A stretch of DNA of 64,000 bases from Clostridia bacterium (lineage in GTDB: Bacteria > Bacillota > Clostridia > Christensenellales > Borkfalkiaceae), in NCBI GenBank assembly GCA_017399185.1, contig JAFQEA010000005.1, positions 1 through 64,000 on the forward strand. The letters are read 5' to 3'. Below, one piece after another: positions 35,160 to 43,720 of the stretch; position 1 is the first letter of the stretch; each line of letters starts with the position of its first letter. Made by a program: the position numbers and the translations under genes. The notes below the pieces were generated by a model, which was given only the letters and a program-made list of their open reading frames with translations, did not search any database and was not told where the DNA came from.

Positions 35160-36005
35160 TTATTCAGCGATAAATAATACGCCTATGCAGTTACGCCCGC
35201 AGTGTGACGTAATGGTTGTGCCTGCGTGTGTTTCGATAATTTGGTCAAAGTCGAATAATTCCTTAACCTTGTTTTTAACCGCTTCAACGATAACTTCGTC
35301 AGCTTCGCAATGGGTAATAAAAACCCTTGTTTTATCGTAATCGGTAAATTCAGCCGCTAAATCGTTAACGTATTGACCAACACCGCGCAACAAACTGCCT
35401 TGATAGCTCTTTTTGAATTTTAAAGTGCCTTCACGCATGGAAATATGCGGGTGGATTTTTAAAATCTTTGCACCGATTAATTTAGTCAAAGAGCATCTGC
35501 CGCCCTTGTGTAAAAAGTCAAGACGGTCTAATACGAAGCTTGTCCTTGCCTTATCGGTTAAGGCTGAAACCTTTTCAAAGCACTCTTTAACGTCCATACC
35601 CTGTGCACGGAAGTCAACAGCCTTCATAACAAGCAGGCCCTGACCTGATGATAATTGGTGGCTGTCAATAACGTAAACGTTATCAAATTCTTCAGCAGCC
35701 ATTTTTGCGTGTTCATTGCAGGATGATGCGCCTGATGATAAAGAAATGTGTAAAACGGGCGTGCCGTCAGCCGTCATTTGTGTAAAAAAGTCAACGTATT
35801 CTTGCGTAGCCGTTGCTGAAGTTTTTGGTAGCTTACCCGTTTTGTCAACGTATTCCAAAACCTTTTTAGCGTTAATATCAACGTTGTCGTGATACATTTC
35901 ACCGTCCAACATAATACCAATAGGTATTAGTGTGATATTATTGGCTTTGATTAATTCTTCCGATAAATCGCAAGTACTATCGGAAGTAATGTGAAAGTAT
36001 GCCAT
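35160..36005 (-). CDS. DegV family fatty-acid-binding protein
   Basis: DegV/FakB-like proteins bind a fatty acid and present it to the kinase FakA. The 281-residue protein has the N-terminal ITSDSTCDLSEEL motif, LPKTSATATQEYVDFF, HISLSSGASS and FVLDRLDFLHKGGRCSL, all family hallmarks. FakA is not in the window, so the physiological partner is unknown. Confidence 0.92.
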   Translation of the reverse strand: MAYFHITSDSTCDLSEELIKANNITLIPIGIMLDGEMYHDNVDINAKKVLEYVDKTGKLPKTSATATQEYVDFFTQMTADGTPVLHISLSSGASSCNEHAKMAAEEFDNVYVIDSHQLSSGQGLLVMKAVDFRAQGMDVKECFEKVSALTDKARTSFVLDRLDFLHKGGRCSLTKLIGAKILKIHPHISMREGTLKFKKSYQGSLLRGVGQYVNDLAAEFTDYDKTRVFITHCEADEVIVEAVKNKVKELFDFDQIIETHAGTTITSHCGRNCIGVLFIAE

Positions 36006-36070
36006 AAAAATAACTCCTTAAAAATAAAACTGTATATAGAAAATAATATTCTTATCCTGATTTTTATCTT

Positions 36071-36652
36071 CTAAAGAAGATAATAAAGCCTTGAAAAGAT
36101 TGTGTCCTTTCCAGCAACCGACCAATTTGTAACAACGCCTAAAATCGTGCTTATTTTAACTTGCCCGAAATTACGGCTGTCGTTTGAAATAGCCCTGTTA
36201 TCGCCAAGCACAAAAACGCAACCGTCATTTACAGTTGTTTTTTCAACGTAGGTTATGCCTTGCGTTAACAGATAGTCTTCTGAAAGCTGATAATATCTTT
36301 CACCGTTGCCGTCCTTATAGGAAACGTAAACCATGCCGTTTTCCGACCACACGGTATCTCCTGCAACGGCAATAACGCGCTTGATAAGGTTCTTTTCGCC
36401 ACCGACGCTAAAGACGATAATATCGCCGCGCTTGCAGTCGGTTTTTCTGTTTGCGACAAGCAAATCACCGCTATCAAGCGTTGGACACATGGAATCCCCT
36501 ACCACGTCGATAAGCATATATACTTGAGTACGCGCGTAAAAAAGAAGGCAAAAAACAAGCAAAAATATGGCGACAAATCTGACAAGACCGTCATCGTCCG
36601 CCCGTTTTTTTTGTTCAACTTCTATTAAGTTGTCAAAAAGCTTGTTTGCCAT
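36071..36652 (-). CDS. lepB: Signal peptidase I
   Basis: LepB cleaves Sec signal peptides at the outer face of the membrane. The 193-residue protein has one N-terminal span (about residues 25-44), the catalytic Ser54 in VVGDSMCPTL and the general base Lys91 in NLIKRVIAVAGD. The C-terminal LGDNRAISNDSRNFG motif is intact. It is a single-span Gram-positive type enzyme. It lies 13 bp after the hydrolase-like gene. Confidence 0.95.
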   Translation of the reverse strand: MANKLFDNLIEVEQKKRADDDGLVRFVAIFLLVFCLLFYARTQVYMLIDVVGDSMCPTLDSGDLLVANRKTDCKRGDIIVFSVGGEKNLIKRVIAVAGDTVWSENGMVYVSYKDGNGERYYQLSEDYLLTQGITYVEKTTVNDGCVFVLGDNRAISNDSRNFGQVKISTILGVVTNWSVAGKDTIFSRLYYLL

Positions 36653-36665
36653 AATTTATTCAAAA

Positions 36666-38354
36666 CTAAATAACCAAAAGGTTATTGAAAACGCATTTTG
36701 TTTCGGTTTCAAACCTGATACCGCAAACCTTTGAAAAATCCTTTAAGGAAATGCGTAAGTCGGATTTGAAATCGCTTGCCTTAATAGTAATATTTTGCCA
36801 GATAAAGCCGCCTTTTATTTCAACAACGGCAGTATAATCAACCGTTGTAAGCTCATCCTTTTGCGCCATTAAGACAACCTTTAACAGACAGAATTCTTCG
36901 GTATATACGTCAAAAACGAACATTGAATTGTCAGTTAAGCTTATATCACGGCTGTTAACCGAGTGAGTGACAAGCCCGTAAGGTGAGCATAAGCCGCTTA
37001 TTCCGCTGCCGCCTTCAAGATAGCTTACAGCAGCTTCGTCTTCAAAAAAGAGTCCGCCTGCAGCCTTTTCCTTGGTGCGTGAAGGAGCAAAGGTGCTTAC
37101 CTTATCCTTGGTTGAGTAAAGCAAGCGCTTTGGCTTGTCCATTGCGTGCGCCGCTTTTTTAATAACCACCTTACTGCTTACCGTAATGCCGCTGCGGTAT
37201 TCGCAAACGGCAAACATTGAAATAAATTCGCAGTTGCCTTCTAAATTATAGGTGTAAGTGCGCTTGTTTTCACGCACGGATTTTTCACTTTGGATTATCT
37301 TCCACTCGCGATAGCTTGGGTTAACGCTGTCTTCAGCGACGTAGAAGGTAACGTTTTTAGGGCGCTTGATTTCAGAAACGTCAAGCTCAACGTCACAGCT
37401 TAATACGCCTTCAAATACGCTTGCCGTAAGCGTTGGTTCAAGCGGTAAAACCGCCCTGAAGCCCAAAAGATATTTTGCAAAAAATAAATCGGCGTTGCGG
37501 CGGCAGTTTTTGTCAAGCACGTCTTTAAGCCTTGGCGCGTAGTTTACAAAGCAGTCGGTTTCCTTGGAAACACGGCTGATTGTATCGGTTGCGCGGTCAA
37601 AGTCAAATTCGGGGCTGTTTGTTGCCGTCATATAAAATACGGGGCATTTTACGTACTGGGCGTAAGCGTGCGCGTCAACACCCGCTAAATATTTAAGTTT
37701 TTCATCGTCGGGCTTCAAGTCTTCCTGTGACTGCTTGAAAATCCCCTTGTATGCGCGCCAGCCCATACCAAATAGTGGAACAAAGCAATTAACCCTTGCA
37801 TCGGTACCGCATAAAATCCAGCCAACGTTTGCGCCGTTTCTTATACCTAAAACGCCGATATTATCAATGTCGGGCTGGGCAGATAAAAAGGAAACAGCGT
37901 ATTTTGCAACGGCTGCCCATTCGTACCAGCAGGTTTCCTTTGCCGTTTTGGGAACGGTATCAATGGCTTCTATCGCCTTTTTATAGTTTGCATAAGCAAC
38001 GGATTCAGGGTATTTTGTGTAGTTATCAACGCCATCCCATTCCCCGCGATAGTCTATCATAAGCACGGTATAGCCCTGCTCAACGTAAATGTTGATAGTT
38101 TCAAGGTTAACCGATTGGTCTGCATCGGGTAAGATAAGAATTGCACTTCTATTAGCCTTTTTACCCGCCAAGCGGTTCTTGGCTAAAATACCGTAAACGC
38201 GAACTCTCCCGTCAGAAGTTTCTCTGCCGGAAAAATAAACGTCACTATAAACGAAATCACGGTAAGTTTCATTACCGATAATAGTTTCCTTAAGTGGCTC
38301 TGTTGCGTTAAAGTCACGCCATAGCATAACAGGTGACAAAAGTGTAGTTTCCAT
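36666..38354 (-). CDS. Alpha/beta-hydrolase-like protein lacking the serine nucleophile
   Basis: The N-terminal part (about 30-300) looks like an acetyl-xylan-esterase/dienelactone-hydrolase alpha/beta hydrolase: strand RSAILILPDAD, strand YTVLMIDYRGEWDG with an oxyanion-type turn, and a strand-turn-helix at residues 165-178. In that elbow the usual GxSxG reads G170-IRN-G174, with Arg at the serine place. The histidine expected near residue 275-285 is also not evident (NYAPRLKDVLDKN). A C-terminal beta-rich region (about 310-562) follows. It may be a non-catalytic binding protein; the function is unknown. It has no signal peptide. Confidence 0.65.
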   Translation of the reverse strand: METTLLSPVMLWRDFNATEPLKETIIGNETYRDFVYSDVYFSGRETSDGRVRVYGILAKNRLAGKKANRSAILILPDADQSVNLETINIYVEQGYTVLMIDYRGEWDGVDNYTKYPESVAYANYKKAIEAIDTVPKTAKETCWYEWAAVAKYAVSFLSAQPDIDNIGVLGIRNGANVGWILCGTDARVNCFVPLFGMGWRAYKGIFKQSQEDLKPDDEKLKYLAGVDAHAYAQYVKCPVFYMTATNSPEFDFDRATDTISRVSKETDCFVNYAPRLKDVLDKNCRRNADLFFAKYLLGFRAVLPLEPTLTASVFEGVLSCDVELDVSEIKRPKNVTFYVAEDSVNPSYREWKIIQSEKSVRENKRTYTYNLEGNCEFISMFAVCEYRSGITVSSKVVIKKAAHAMDKPKRLLYSTKDKVSTFAPSRTKEKAAGGLFFEDEAAVSYLEGGSGISGLCSPYGLVTHSVNSRDISLTDNSMFVFDVYTEEFCLLKVVLMAQKDELTTVDYTAVVEIKGGFIWQNITIKASDFKSDLRISLKDFSKVCGIRFETETKCVFNNLLVI

Positions 38355-38748
38355 AATTACTCCAGTTGGGGTATTTGCAAGTATCGTAATATATACTGCG
38401 TGCCGTAAACTATTTTACACCTTTTTACGATTTTTTGCGAGAGTTTTAAGCGCTTTTTGTTCAATTAATTAATTTTTTATTATTTTTTATACTAATATAA
38501 CTAATAAATGTGTTTTTAAAGTGCTTTTGCGTGTCAAAATTGTGTTTTTTTGCAAAATTAAAAATTGTGTCTTACAAAAATTTAGACCACAAGATGAGCC
38601 TTTGATAAAAATTTGGTTAAAAATGACTTGCTTATTTTTGCAAAATGATTTAAGATTAATACTCACAGGATATTTTGCACTTTTCAGCAAAATTTTCATA
38701 GTGCCCGTCAATTTTTGACGGACAAAAAATAATCTTTTGGTAATAAAA
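38355..38748. other. AT-rich divergent intergenic region with TTTTGC palindromes
   Basis: Between the hydrolase-like gene and the dnaD-like gene lie 394 bp of AT-rich DNA with no reading frame I can support. The ten-base palindrome TTTTGCAAAA occurs at 38548-38557 and 38636-38645, and TTTTGC/GCAAAA arms with an eight-base spacer lie at 38673-38692. A hairpin CCGTCAA/TTGACGG sits at 38705-38721. Promoters for both genes must lie here, but none is clear. Confidence 0.5.
38705..38721 (+). promoter_or_regulatory. Hairpin before the dnaD-like gene
   Basis: The arms CCGTCAA and TTGACGG flank three T residues (17 bp in all). It lies 28 bp before the dnaD-like ATG, probably in the leader. No T-run follows, so it is not an ordinary terminator. 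It may be an operator or leader structure. Confidence 0.45.
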
Positions 38749-40185
38749 ATGGCATTTTGTTCTTTCACAACCGAAGGCGTTAAAAGCCTTTCAACAAGCA
38801 TTGATAACAGCTTTATCACCGACTATCTTATAGAAGCCGACGGTGCCGCCGTAAAGGTGTATCTTTACGGGCTTTTCCTATGCAAAAACGGTAGCGACGC
38901 TATTGATTTTACAAAATTTTGCGCTAATTTAGGCATGGAAGAATCAACCGTTAAGGACTGTTTTAGATATTGGGAAGAATTCGACTGCGTTTCCATAATC
39001 GCGGAAGAGCCCTTCACCGTTAAGTACCTTCCCTTATCCAAGACGGGTAAGCCGCGCAAATTTAAGGCTGGCAAGTATGACGAATTTAATAAATCCTTAC
39101 AAAGTCTTATTACCGAAAGGATGATTTCAACAAACGAATACGCAGATTATTTTTCCGTTATGGAAGATTATTCAATCAAGCCTGAAGCTATGCTTATGAT
39201 TTGTAAGTACTGCGTTGACCTTAAAGGCCCGTCCATTGGCGGAAAGTATATTTATGCAGTCGCAAAGGACTTTGCAATGCGCGGTATCACCACCGTTGAC
39301 ACCATTGAAATCGAGCTTGCAGACTACTTAACGAAGAGCAGCGATATCCAAAAGGTATTAACTGCCCTATCAATTAAGCGCAAGGCTGACGTTGAAGACC
39401 TTAACTATTACAACAAATGGGTTAAGGAGCTTGGCTTTGAGCACAGCGTTATTGTGTTTATCGCTAAAGCAACAAAGGCTAAAAGCGTACTAAAGCTTGA
39501 CGAAGTTATCACCGAGCTTTACGGCGCCAAGGTCTATTCGGAAAAGGAAGTTGCAAGCTATCTTGTCCGCAAGTCAGAAGTTATTGAGCTTGCTAAAAGC
39601 TTAACGCGTGAGCTTTCAGTTTACTGCGAAGTAATAAAGCCCGTTATCGATAATTACGTCAACCCCTGGCTTGCGCTTGGCTTTAACGGCGAAACGCTTA
39701 CGTTTTTAGCAAATTACTGCTTTAAAAAGCGCAAAAAGAGCCTTGAAGAAATGAACGACGTTGTAAACAGCCTTTACAAAAAAGGCTTAATAAGCCTTTT
39801 CGATATTGCAGATTACTTTAAGCTAAAGGCAAAGGACGATGAGTTTATCAAGCAGCTTTTAGATATGACAGGCACGATGCGCCAGCCAAACGAGTGGGAC
39901 AGAAAGAACCTTGCGTCCTGGCGTAATTGGGGCTTCAGCGACGAAATGATTATAAGCGCTGCTGAAATTTCGGGCGGCAGATCTAACCCCATGATTTATA
40001 TGAATTCGGTGCTTGGCAACTGGAAGGCTAAAGGTATCTTCGTTAAGGAAGATATCCCTGCCACGGTAAGACAATCGGGTGGGGACACAAGTAAAATGTC
40101 ACACCATTTTGCAAATGAAAGAACTTACACAAAAGAAGAGCTTGATAAGCTTATTGTTGATATTGAAACGGTGGATTTTGACTGA
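38749..40185 (+). CDS. DnaD-domain replication initiation protein
   Basis: This 478-residue protein belongs to the DnaD/DnaB-loader family of Bacillota primosome proteins. The N-terminal part (about 1-100) is a winged-helix-like domain. Later repeats have the DnaD-type helical pattern, including WVKELGFEHSVIVFIAKAT (about 225) and NLASWRNWGFSDEMIISAAEI (about 385), the latter matching the YxxxIxxxW class. I use the ATG at 38749; an in-frame TTG at 38737 is less likely. It overlaps the dnaC/dnaI gene by one base (TGATG), which supports a helicase-loading role. Confidence 0.85.
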   Translation: MAFCSFTTEGVKSLSTSIDNSFITDYLIEADGAAVKVYLYGLFLCKNGSDAIDFTKFCANLGMEESTVKDCFRYWEEFDCVSIIAEEPFTVKYLPLSKTGKPRKFKAGKYDEFNKSLQSLITERMISTNEYADYFSVMEDYSIKPEAMLMICKYCVDLKGPSIGGKYIYAVAKDFAMRGITTVDTIEIELADYLTKSSDIQKVLTALSIKRKADVEDLNYYNKWVKELGFEHSVIVFIAKATKAKSVLKLDEVITELYGAKVYSEKEVASYLVRKSEVIELAKSLTRELSVYCEVIKPVIDNYVNPWLALGFNGETLTFLANYCFKKRKKSLEEMNDVVNSLYKKGLISLFDIADYFKLKAKDDEFIKQLLDMTGTMRQPNEWDRKNLASWRNWGFSDEMIISAAEISGGRSNPMIYMNSVLGNWKAKGIFVKEDIPATVRQSGGDTSKMSHHFANERTYTKEELDKLIVDIETVDFD

Positions 40186-41102
40186 TGATTGCAAATAAAC
40201 ATATATTAAACGAAGTTGAGCTTACGTTTACAACCGAACAAAACCAGCGCGAGTTTGAGCTTGACCTTTTAGAACAAAGGCTTTTGCAAAATGAAGATTA
40301 CAGCAAAGCTGTAAATCAAATTGCAACGCTTGAATTTGACCTTCAAAAGGCGCAGTTTTTCGGTAATGAAGCTTTAGCTGAAAAGATTGAACAAGAGATT
40401 AAGCATTATAAAAGCTTAAAAGAAAAATTGCGTTTAGAGCTTGGCTTTGACGACACACAAATTACAAAGCCCTGCCCAATCTGCGGCGGAACAGGTCACA
40501 ATGAAAACGGATATTGCAAGTGCTTTGTTAAACGCGCAACGGCGCTATCATACAAAGAGCTTTCAACCGATATCCCTACCCTTTCAAGGTTTAGTGACGA
40601 TACGTTATCACACGTAAACGGCACTAAAATTTACTTTGAAAAATTGCATAAATATGCGGATAATTTGAACGAAAATTCAAAAAATATTATCATTACAGGC
40701 AAAACGGGCACGGGTAAAACCTTCCTTGCACAGGCAGTCAGCCAGAGCATGGAAGATAAAAAGGTTGTACTGTTTTTGAACGCCAACCGCTTGAATAATA
40801 TCTTTATTGAAATGATGTATTTAAGCCCACAGCAGCAAAACAATATATTAAATATTCTATACACCTGTGATTTTCTGGTTATCGACGATTTGGGTGCAGA
40901 GCGTATTTTGAATAACGTTACCGCACAAAATCTTTACACGATAATATCCGAGCGACAGGAACGCAAAAAGCCGTATATGATAACAACCAACCTATCGTTA
41001 GATGAAATTGGTGCAAAATACGGCGACAGATTATTTTCACGGCTGTCAAGCAGGCTTAATCTTGTGCTTGAGCTTAAAGGTAGCGATTTAAGAAAATCTT
41101 AA
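40185..41102 (+). CDS. DnaC/DnaI-type helicase loader ATPase
   Basis: The 305-residue AAA+ protein loads DnaB onto DNA. The N-terminal domain has a helical part and a zinc-like cluster CPICGGTGHNENGYCKC (about residues 99-115). The AAA+ core follows, with Walker A ITGKTGTGKTFLAQA and Walker B FLVIDDLGAE. The C-terminal RLFSRLSSRLNLV resembles the sensor-2/arginine region of IstB/DnaC. The N-terminal zinc cluster matches DnaI of Bacillus rather than E. coli DnaC. It is coupled to the dnaD-like gene and ends in a strong terminator. Confidence 0.9.
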   Translation: MIANKHILNEVELTFTTEQNQREFELDLLEQRLLQNEDYSKAVNQIATLEFDLQKAQFFGNEALAEKIEQEIKHYKSLKEKLRLELGFDDTQITKPCPICGGTGHNENGYCKCFVKRATALSYKELSTDIPTLSRFSDDTLSHVNGTKIYFEKLHKYADNLNENSKNIIITGKTGTGKTFLAQAVSQSMEDKKVVLFLNANRLNNIFIEMMYLSPQQQNNILNILYTCDFLVIDDLGAERILNNVTAQNLYTIISERQERKKPYMITTNLSLDEIGAKYGDRLFSRLSSRLNLVLELKGSDLRKS

Positions 41103-41115
41103 TAAGCATAATGAA

Positions 41116-41140
41116 AAAAGGGTTCATTGCGAACCCTTTT
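41116..41140. terminator. Bidirectional terminator after dnaC/dnaI
   Basis: The 10-bp stem AAAAGGGTTC / GAACCCTTTT with a five-base loop lies between the convergent loader and 2H phosphoesterase genes. Confidence 0.88.
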
Positions 41141-41142
41141 CT

Positions 41143-41649
41143 TCATTTTATCAAATCTTTTTCCATAATCTTGCGCGTTGGGAAAAACTCCCCTAACTGC
41201 ACACCGACTATCCTTGCCTTTATCGGCTTAAAGTTTTCTATTGCAAACGCCTTGACTTTATCAACAACGTCTTTCCGTTCGTCAATAAACAAGGTTGCGT
41301 GTGCGTGCCAATCAAAGCCGTTTGCATAATTGCAGTCAAATTGACTGTGTAATTTTTCAAGCTCATTATTTACAACCGGCTCTGCAAACACTACTCTGCT
41401 ACCAAAAAAGTTGATATTTGCTAAATCAATATCAAAGCATTTCGTCACGCTGCATACCCTTTCAACTTGTTCCTTTAAGGTCCTTTCTTGCGACGTAGGA
41501 AAGCTGCCAAGCGTTATGTGAAACGGTATATCCCTACTCTGCGTTCCTTTAGACTTCGCCTTTTGAATAATCAAATCCTGCAAGGCTTTAAGCGACTTTT
41601 GCGTTTGATTATCAAATACGGCAAACGCAACTAAAAATTTATCCGGCAT
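41143..41649 (-). CDS. 2H phosphoesterase / 2'-5' RNA ligase family protein
   Basis: The 168-residue protein has the two catalytic HxT motifs of the 2H superfamily, H44-I-T46 (PFHITLG) and H117-A-T119 (AHATLF), about 70 residues apart. Members act on 2'-5' or cyclic phosphates in RNA or nucleotides, but the substrate here is unknown. I start at the ATG at 41649, which has a GGGGG ribosome site; the longer frame reaches back across the terminator at 41673-41710. Confidence 0.88.
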   Translation of the reverse strand: MPDKFLVAFAVFDNQTQKSLKALQDLIIQKAKSKGTQSRDIPFHITLGSFPTSQERTLKEQVERVCSVTKCFDIDLANINFFGSRVVFAEPVVNNELEKLHSQFDCNYANGFDWHAHATLFIDERKDVVDKVKAFAIENFKPIKARIVGVQLGEFFPTRKIMEKDLIK

Positions 41650-41672
41650 ACAAATACCCCCATTTAATAAAG

Positions 41673-41710
41673 AAAACCACGCTTTACACCTTAAGTGATA
41701 AGCGTGGCTT
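41673..41710 (-). terminator. Terminator of cdaA and the small membrane protein gene
   Basis: The arms AAAACCACGCTT and AAGCGTGGCTTT form a stem with one mismatch. It sits 10 bp after the stop codon of the 35-residue gene on the minus strand. Confidence 0.75.
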
Positions 41711-41719
41711 TTAAGCTGA

Positions 41720-41827
41720 TTATACGTGCGCAATTAAAAAGATAAAGAACGCAATGATAAGTGCGCCCAAAAGTGAAAGAACGTCGCGCCAAAGATACTT
41801 ACGTGATTTGTTTTTGTTTTTAGCCAT
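41720..41827 (-). CDS. 35-residue single-span membrane protein downstream of cdaA
   Basis: This small gene is supported by a strong AAGGAGAAGG ribosome site, an ATG at 41827, a stop at 41720, and a terminator just after. The product is MAKNKNKSRKYLWRDVLSLL followed by a 15-residue hydrophobic tail. A basic N terminus (Lys3-Arg9-Lys10) precedes one span (about 17-34), so it should sit with the N terminus inside. It lies 10 bp after cdaA. The family is unknown; it could modulate CdaA in the membrane, but this is inference from position only. A signal-peptidase-like N-terminal relic is an alternative. Confidence 0.7.
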   Translation of the reverse strand: MAKNKNKSRKYLWRDVLSLLGALIIAFFIFLIAHV

Positions 41828-41837
41828 AACCTTCTCC

Positions 41838-42635
41838 TTAACCGATTAATTCTTGCCAATAAAATTCTTTAAGCGTTGTGCGCAATACGCTTGTGTCAAC
41901 GTAGCGGATTATCTTACCGCCTTTTGCGATTGAAATAATGCCTGTTTCTTCTGAAACGATAATTGCGGTTACGTTTACGTTTTCCGTCAAGCCAATACCG
42001 GCGCGGTGACGTGAGCCCAAATCCTTTGATAAATTGAACTCTTGCGCGAGCGGTAAGAAGCAGCCTGCCGCCTGTATGCGCGTGCCCTTAAGGATAAGCG
42101 CACCGTCGTGAAGTGCAGATTTCGGGAAGAAAACGCTTTCAATCAGTTGTGCAGAGATATCTGCGTTCATATAAACACCGCTTTCCAAAACACCCGACGG
42201 GAGATTACCGTTTGATAAAATGATAAGCGCGCCAATGTCGTTTTTAGACATATTTTGGATTGCTTTAATAATTTCTTCAATAGCAGCGTCAGCGTTAAAC
42301 GCAGCGCCTTGTGAGCCGTGCTTGCTTTCAAAAATCCTGCCAAACGCGATTGAACGCTTGATTTCGGTTGAATAAAGTACAATCGATGCAAGATAGAAAA
42401 GGCCTTGGAATACGAGCATTGCTATCCCTGCGTTATTAGCTTCGGTAAACAGTAAGCAAACGCCCAAAACAAGTGTGCAAGCAATATAGATAATCAATAA
42501 TCTTGTTGCTTTGTTATCAAGCAAAATATTGATTAAAAAGTAAATAGCCGCAGTAAGTAGGATGATTTCTGCAACGTACGCTACGGCTTGACCGCCCTTG
42601 AACGTTTCAAAAAAGTCTTTTAGTTTCACAAACAT
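41838..42635 (-). CDS. cdaA: Diadenylate cyclase CdaA
   Basis: CdaA makes cyclic di-AMP at the membrane. Three N-terminal spans (about residues 15-85) precede the DAC domain, which has the catalytic ALHDGALILKG (DGA) and SRHRAGIGLTENVN (RHR) motifs. I start at the ATG at 42635, seven bases after AGGTGAT; a GTG three codons upstream is less likely. In many Bacillota cdaA is followed by cdaR and glmM. Here neither follows; a 35-residue membrane protein does, and glmS is 9 kb away. Confidence 0.95.
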   Translation of the reverse strand: MFVKLKDFFETFKGGQAVAYVAEIILLTAAIYFLINILLDNKATRLLIIYIACTLVLGVCLLFTEANNAGIAMLVFQGLFYLASIVLYSTEIKRSIAFGRIFESKHGSQGAAFNADAAIEEIIKAIQNMSKNDIGALIILSNGNLPSGVLESGVYMNADISAQLIESVFFPKSALHDGALILKGTRIQAAGCFLPLAQEFNLSKDLGSRHRAGIGLTENVNVTAIIVSEETGIISIAKGGKIIRYVDTSVLRTTLKEFYWQELIG

Positions 42636-42745
42636 TAATATCACCTAACGTAAATTAATTCTAAATTAAAGTATATCATAGTTTTTGACAAAAATAAAGT
42701 ATTTTATCAAAAATCGACAAAAAAAGTTTAATATTGGTGCAAATT

Positions 42746-43720
42746 TCAGCTTTCTATCAAAACCGAAAACATTGCCGATAAAAAAGCATTGTCAAAAAGC
42801 ATTTTACCGCTTTTATAGTCGCCGTCAAGCTGACCTAACTTGTTTAAAATCTTCCTTAAGCGCTTTGGCGAAAAGCTTGCCGCTTGCTGGCGTGCCTTTA
42901 AAATGGCAAATTCCTTTACGCCAAGTATTTGTGCAAGCTCCTTATCTGACTGGCTTGAAATCGAAGCAAAAAACATGCGCCTGAAGTGGTAGTAAACCGA
43001 AACGAACAGAAGCTGCTTTTCGGAAATAGTCGTTAAGTCCTGTATGACCTTATATGCGGCGTTATAATTTTTATCCGCGATAAACTGCACCATTTGATAA
43101 ACCTGATAATCCATGGTTTTAGAAACCATAAGCTCAACGTCCTTTTCAGTGATTTCGTCTTCACCTTCCTTAAAGGCAATAAGCTTATCAATCTCAACGT
43201 CGATACGGGTCATATCGTTCTGGCAATATTCCTGCAAAAGCTGACAAACCCTTGTGGAAATTATAAGCTGTGCCTTATTGGTTTTTGAGCGTATGTATTT
43301 ACTGACAAGCTCACCCGTTGCTTTAGCGCAATCAACAAAGGTTACCGTTGCAATCTTTTTTAAGGATTCGCTTTTTTTGCTGTTAATAATAACCAAAACC
43401 GACGTATCAAACGGGGCTTCAAAATAGGCTTTAAGCGTTTTATCCTTTAACTCTTGCACGGTTGGGTACCACTCGGTAACGGTTATTACGCGCTTTTGAC
43501 TCATAAACGGGCAGCACGCTAACGCTGAAACCAAGCCTTCAAACCCGCTTTGCTTTAAAGTAGAGCCTTCATAGCGGGCATAGTTTAATTCAGGCTCCTC
43601 AAGAACGGCAGATTTTATGAGAGCTTCGCCGCGTTCACGGAAAAAGGCTTCTTCACCTTCCAATAAGTAAATGGGCGATATTTCTTCTTTTAAAGAATTT
43701 TTAAGCTGTTCGAATTTCAA
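42746..43720 (-). CDS. holA: DNA polymerase III delta subunit HolA
   Basis: HolA is the sliding-clamp-opening subunit of the clamp loader. The protein is 324 residues if started at the TTG at 43720 (reading KFEQLKNSLKEE), which has GGGGGT seven bases upstream. TTG and the comEC stop overlap (TTGA). The N-terminal ISPIYLLEGEEAFFRERG and TRIDVEIDKLIAFKEG match the delta family. The long frame opening further upstream would enter comEC. No ATG start near the family N terminus exists, so the start is a non-ATG codon. Confidence 0.9.
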   Translation of the reverse strand: MKFEQLKNSLKEEISPIYLLEGEEAFFRERGEALIKSAVLEEPELNYARYEGSTLKQSGFEGLVSALACCPFMSQKRVITVTEWYPTVQELKDKTLKAYFEAPFDTSVLVIINSKKSESLKKIATVTFVDCAKATGELVSKYIRSKTNKAQLIISTRVCQLLQEYCQNDMTRIDVEIDKLIAFKEGEDEITEKDVELMVSKTMDYQVYQMVQFIADKNYNAAYKVIQDLTTISEKQLLFVSVYYHFRRMFFASISSQSDKELAQILGVKEFAILKARQQAASFSPKRLRKILNKLGQLDGDYKSGKMLFDNAFLSAMFSVLIES

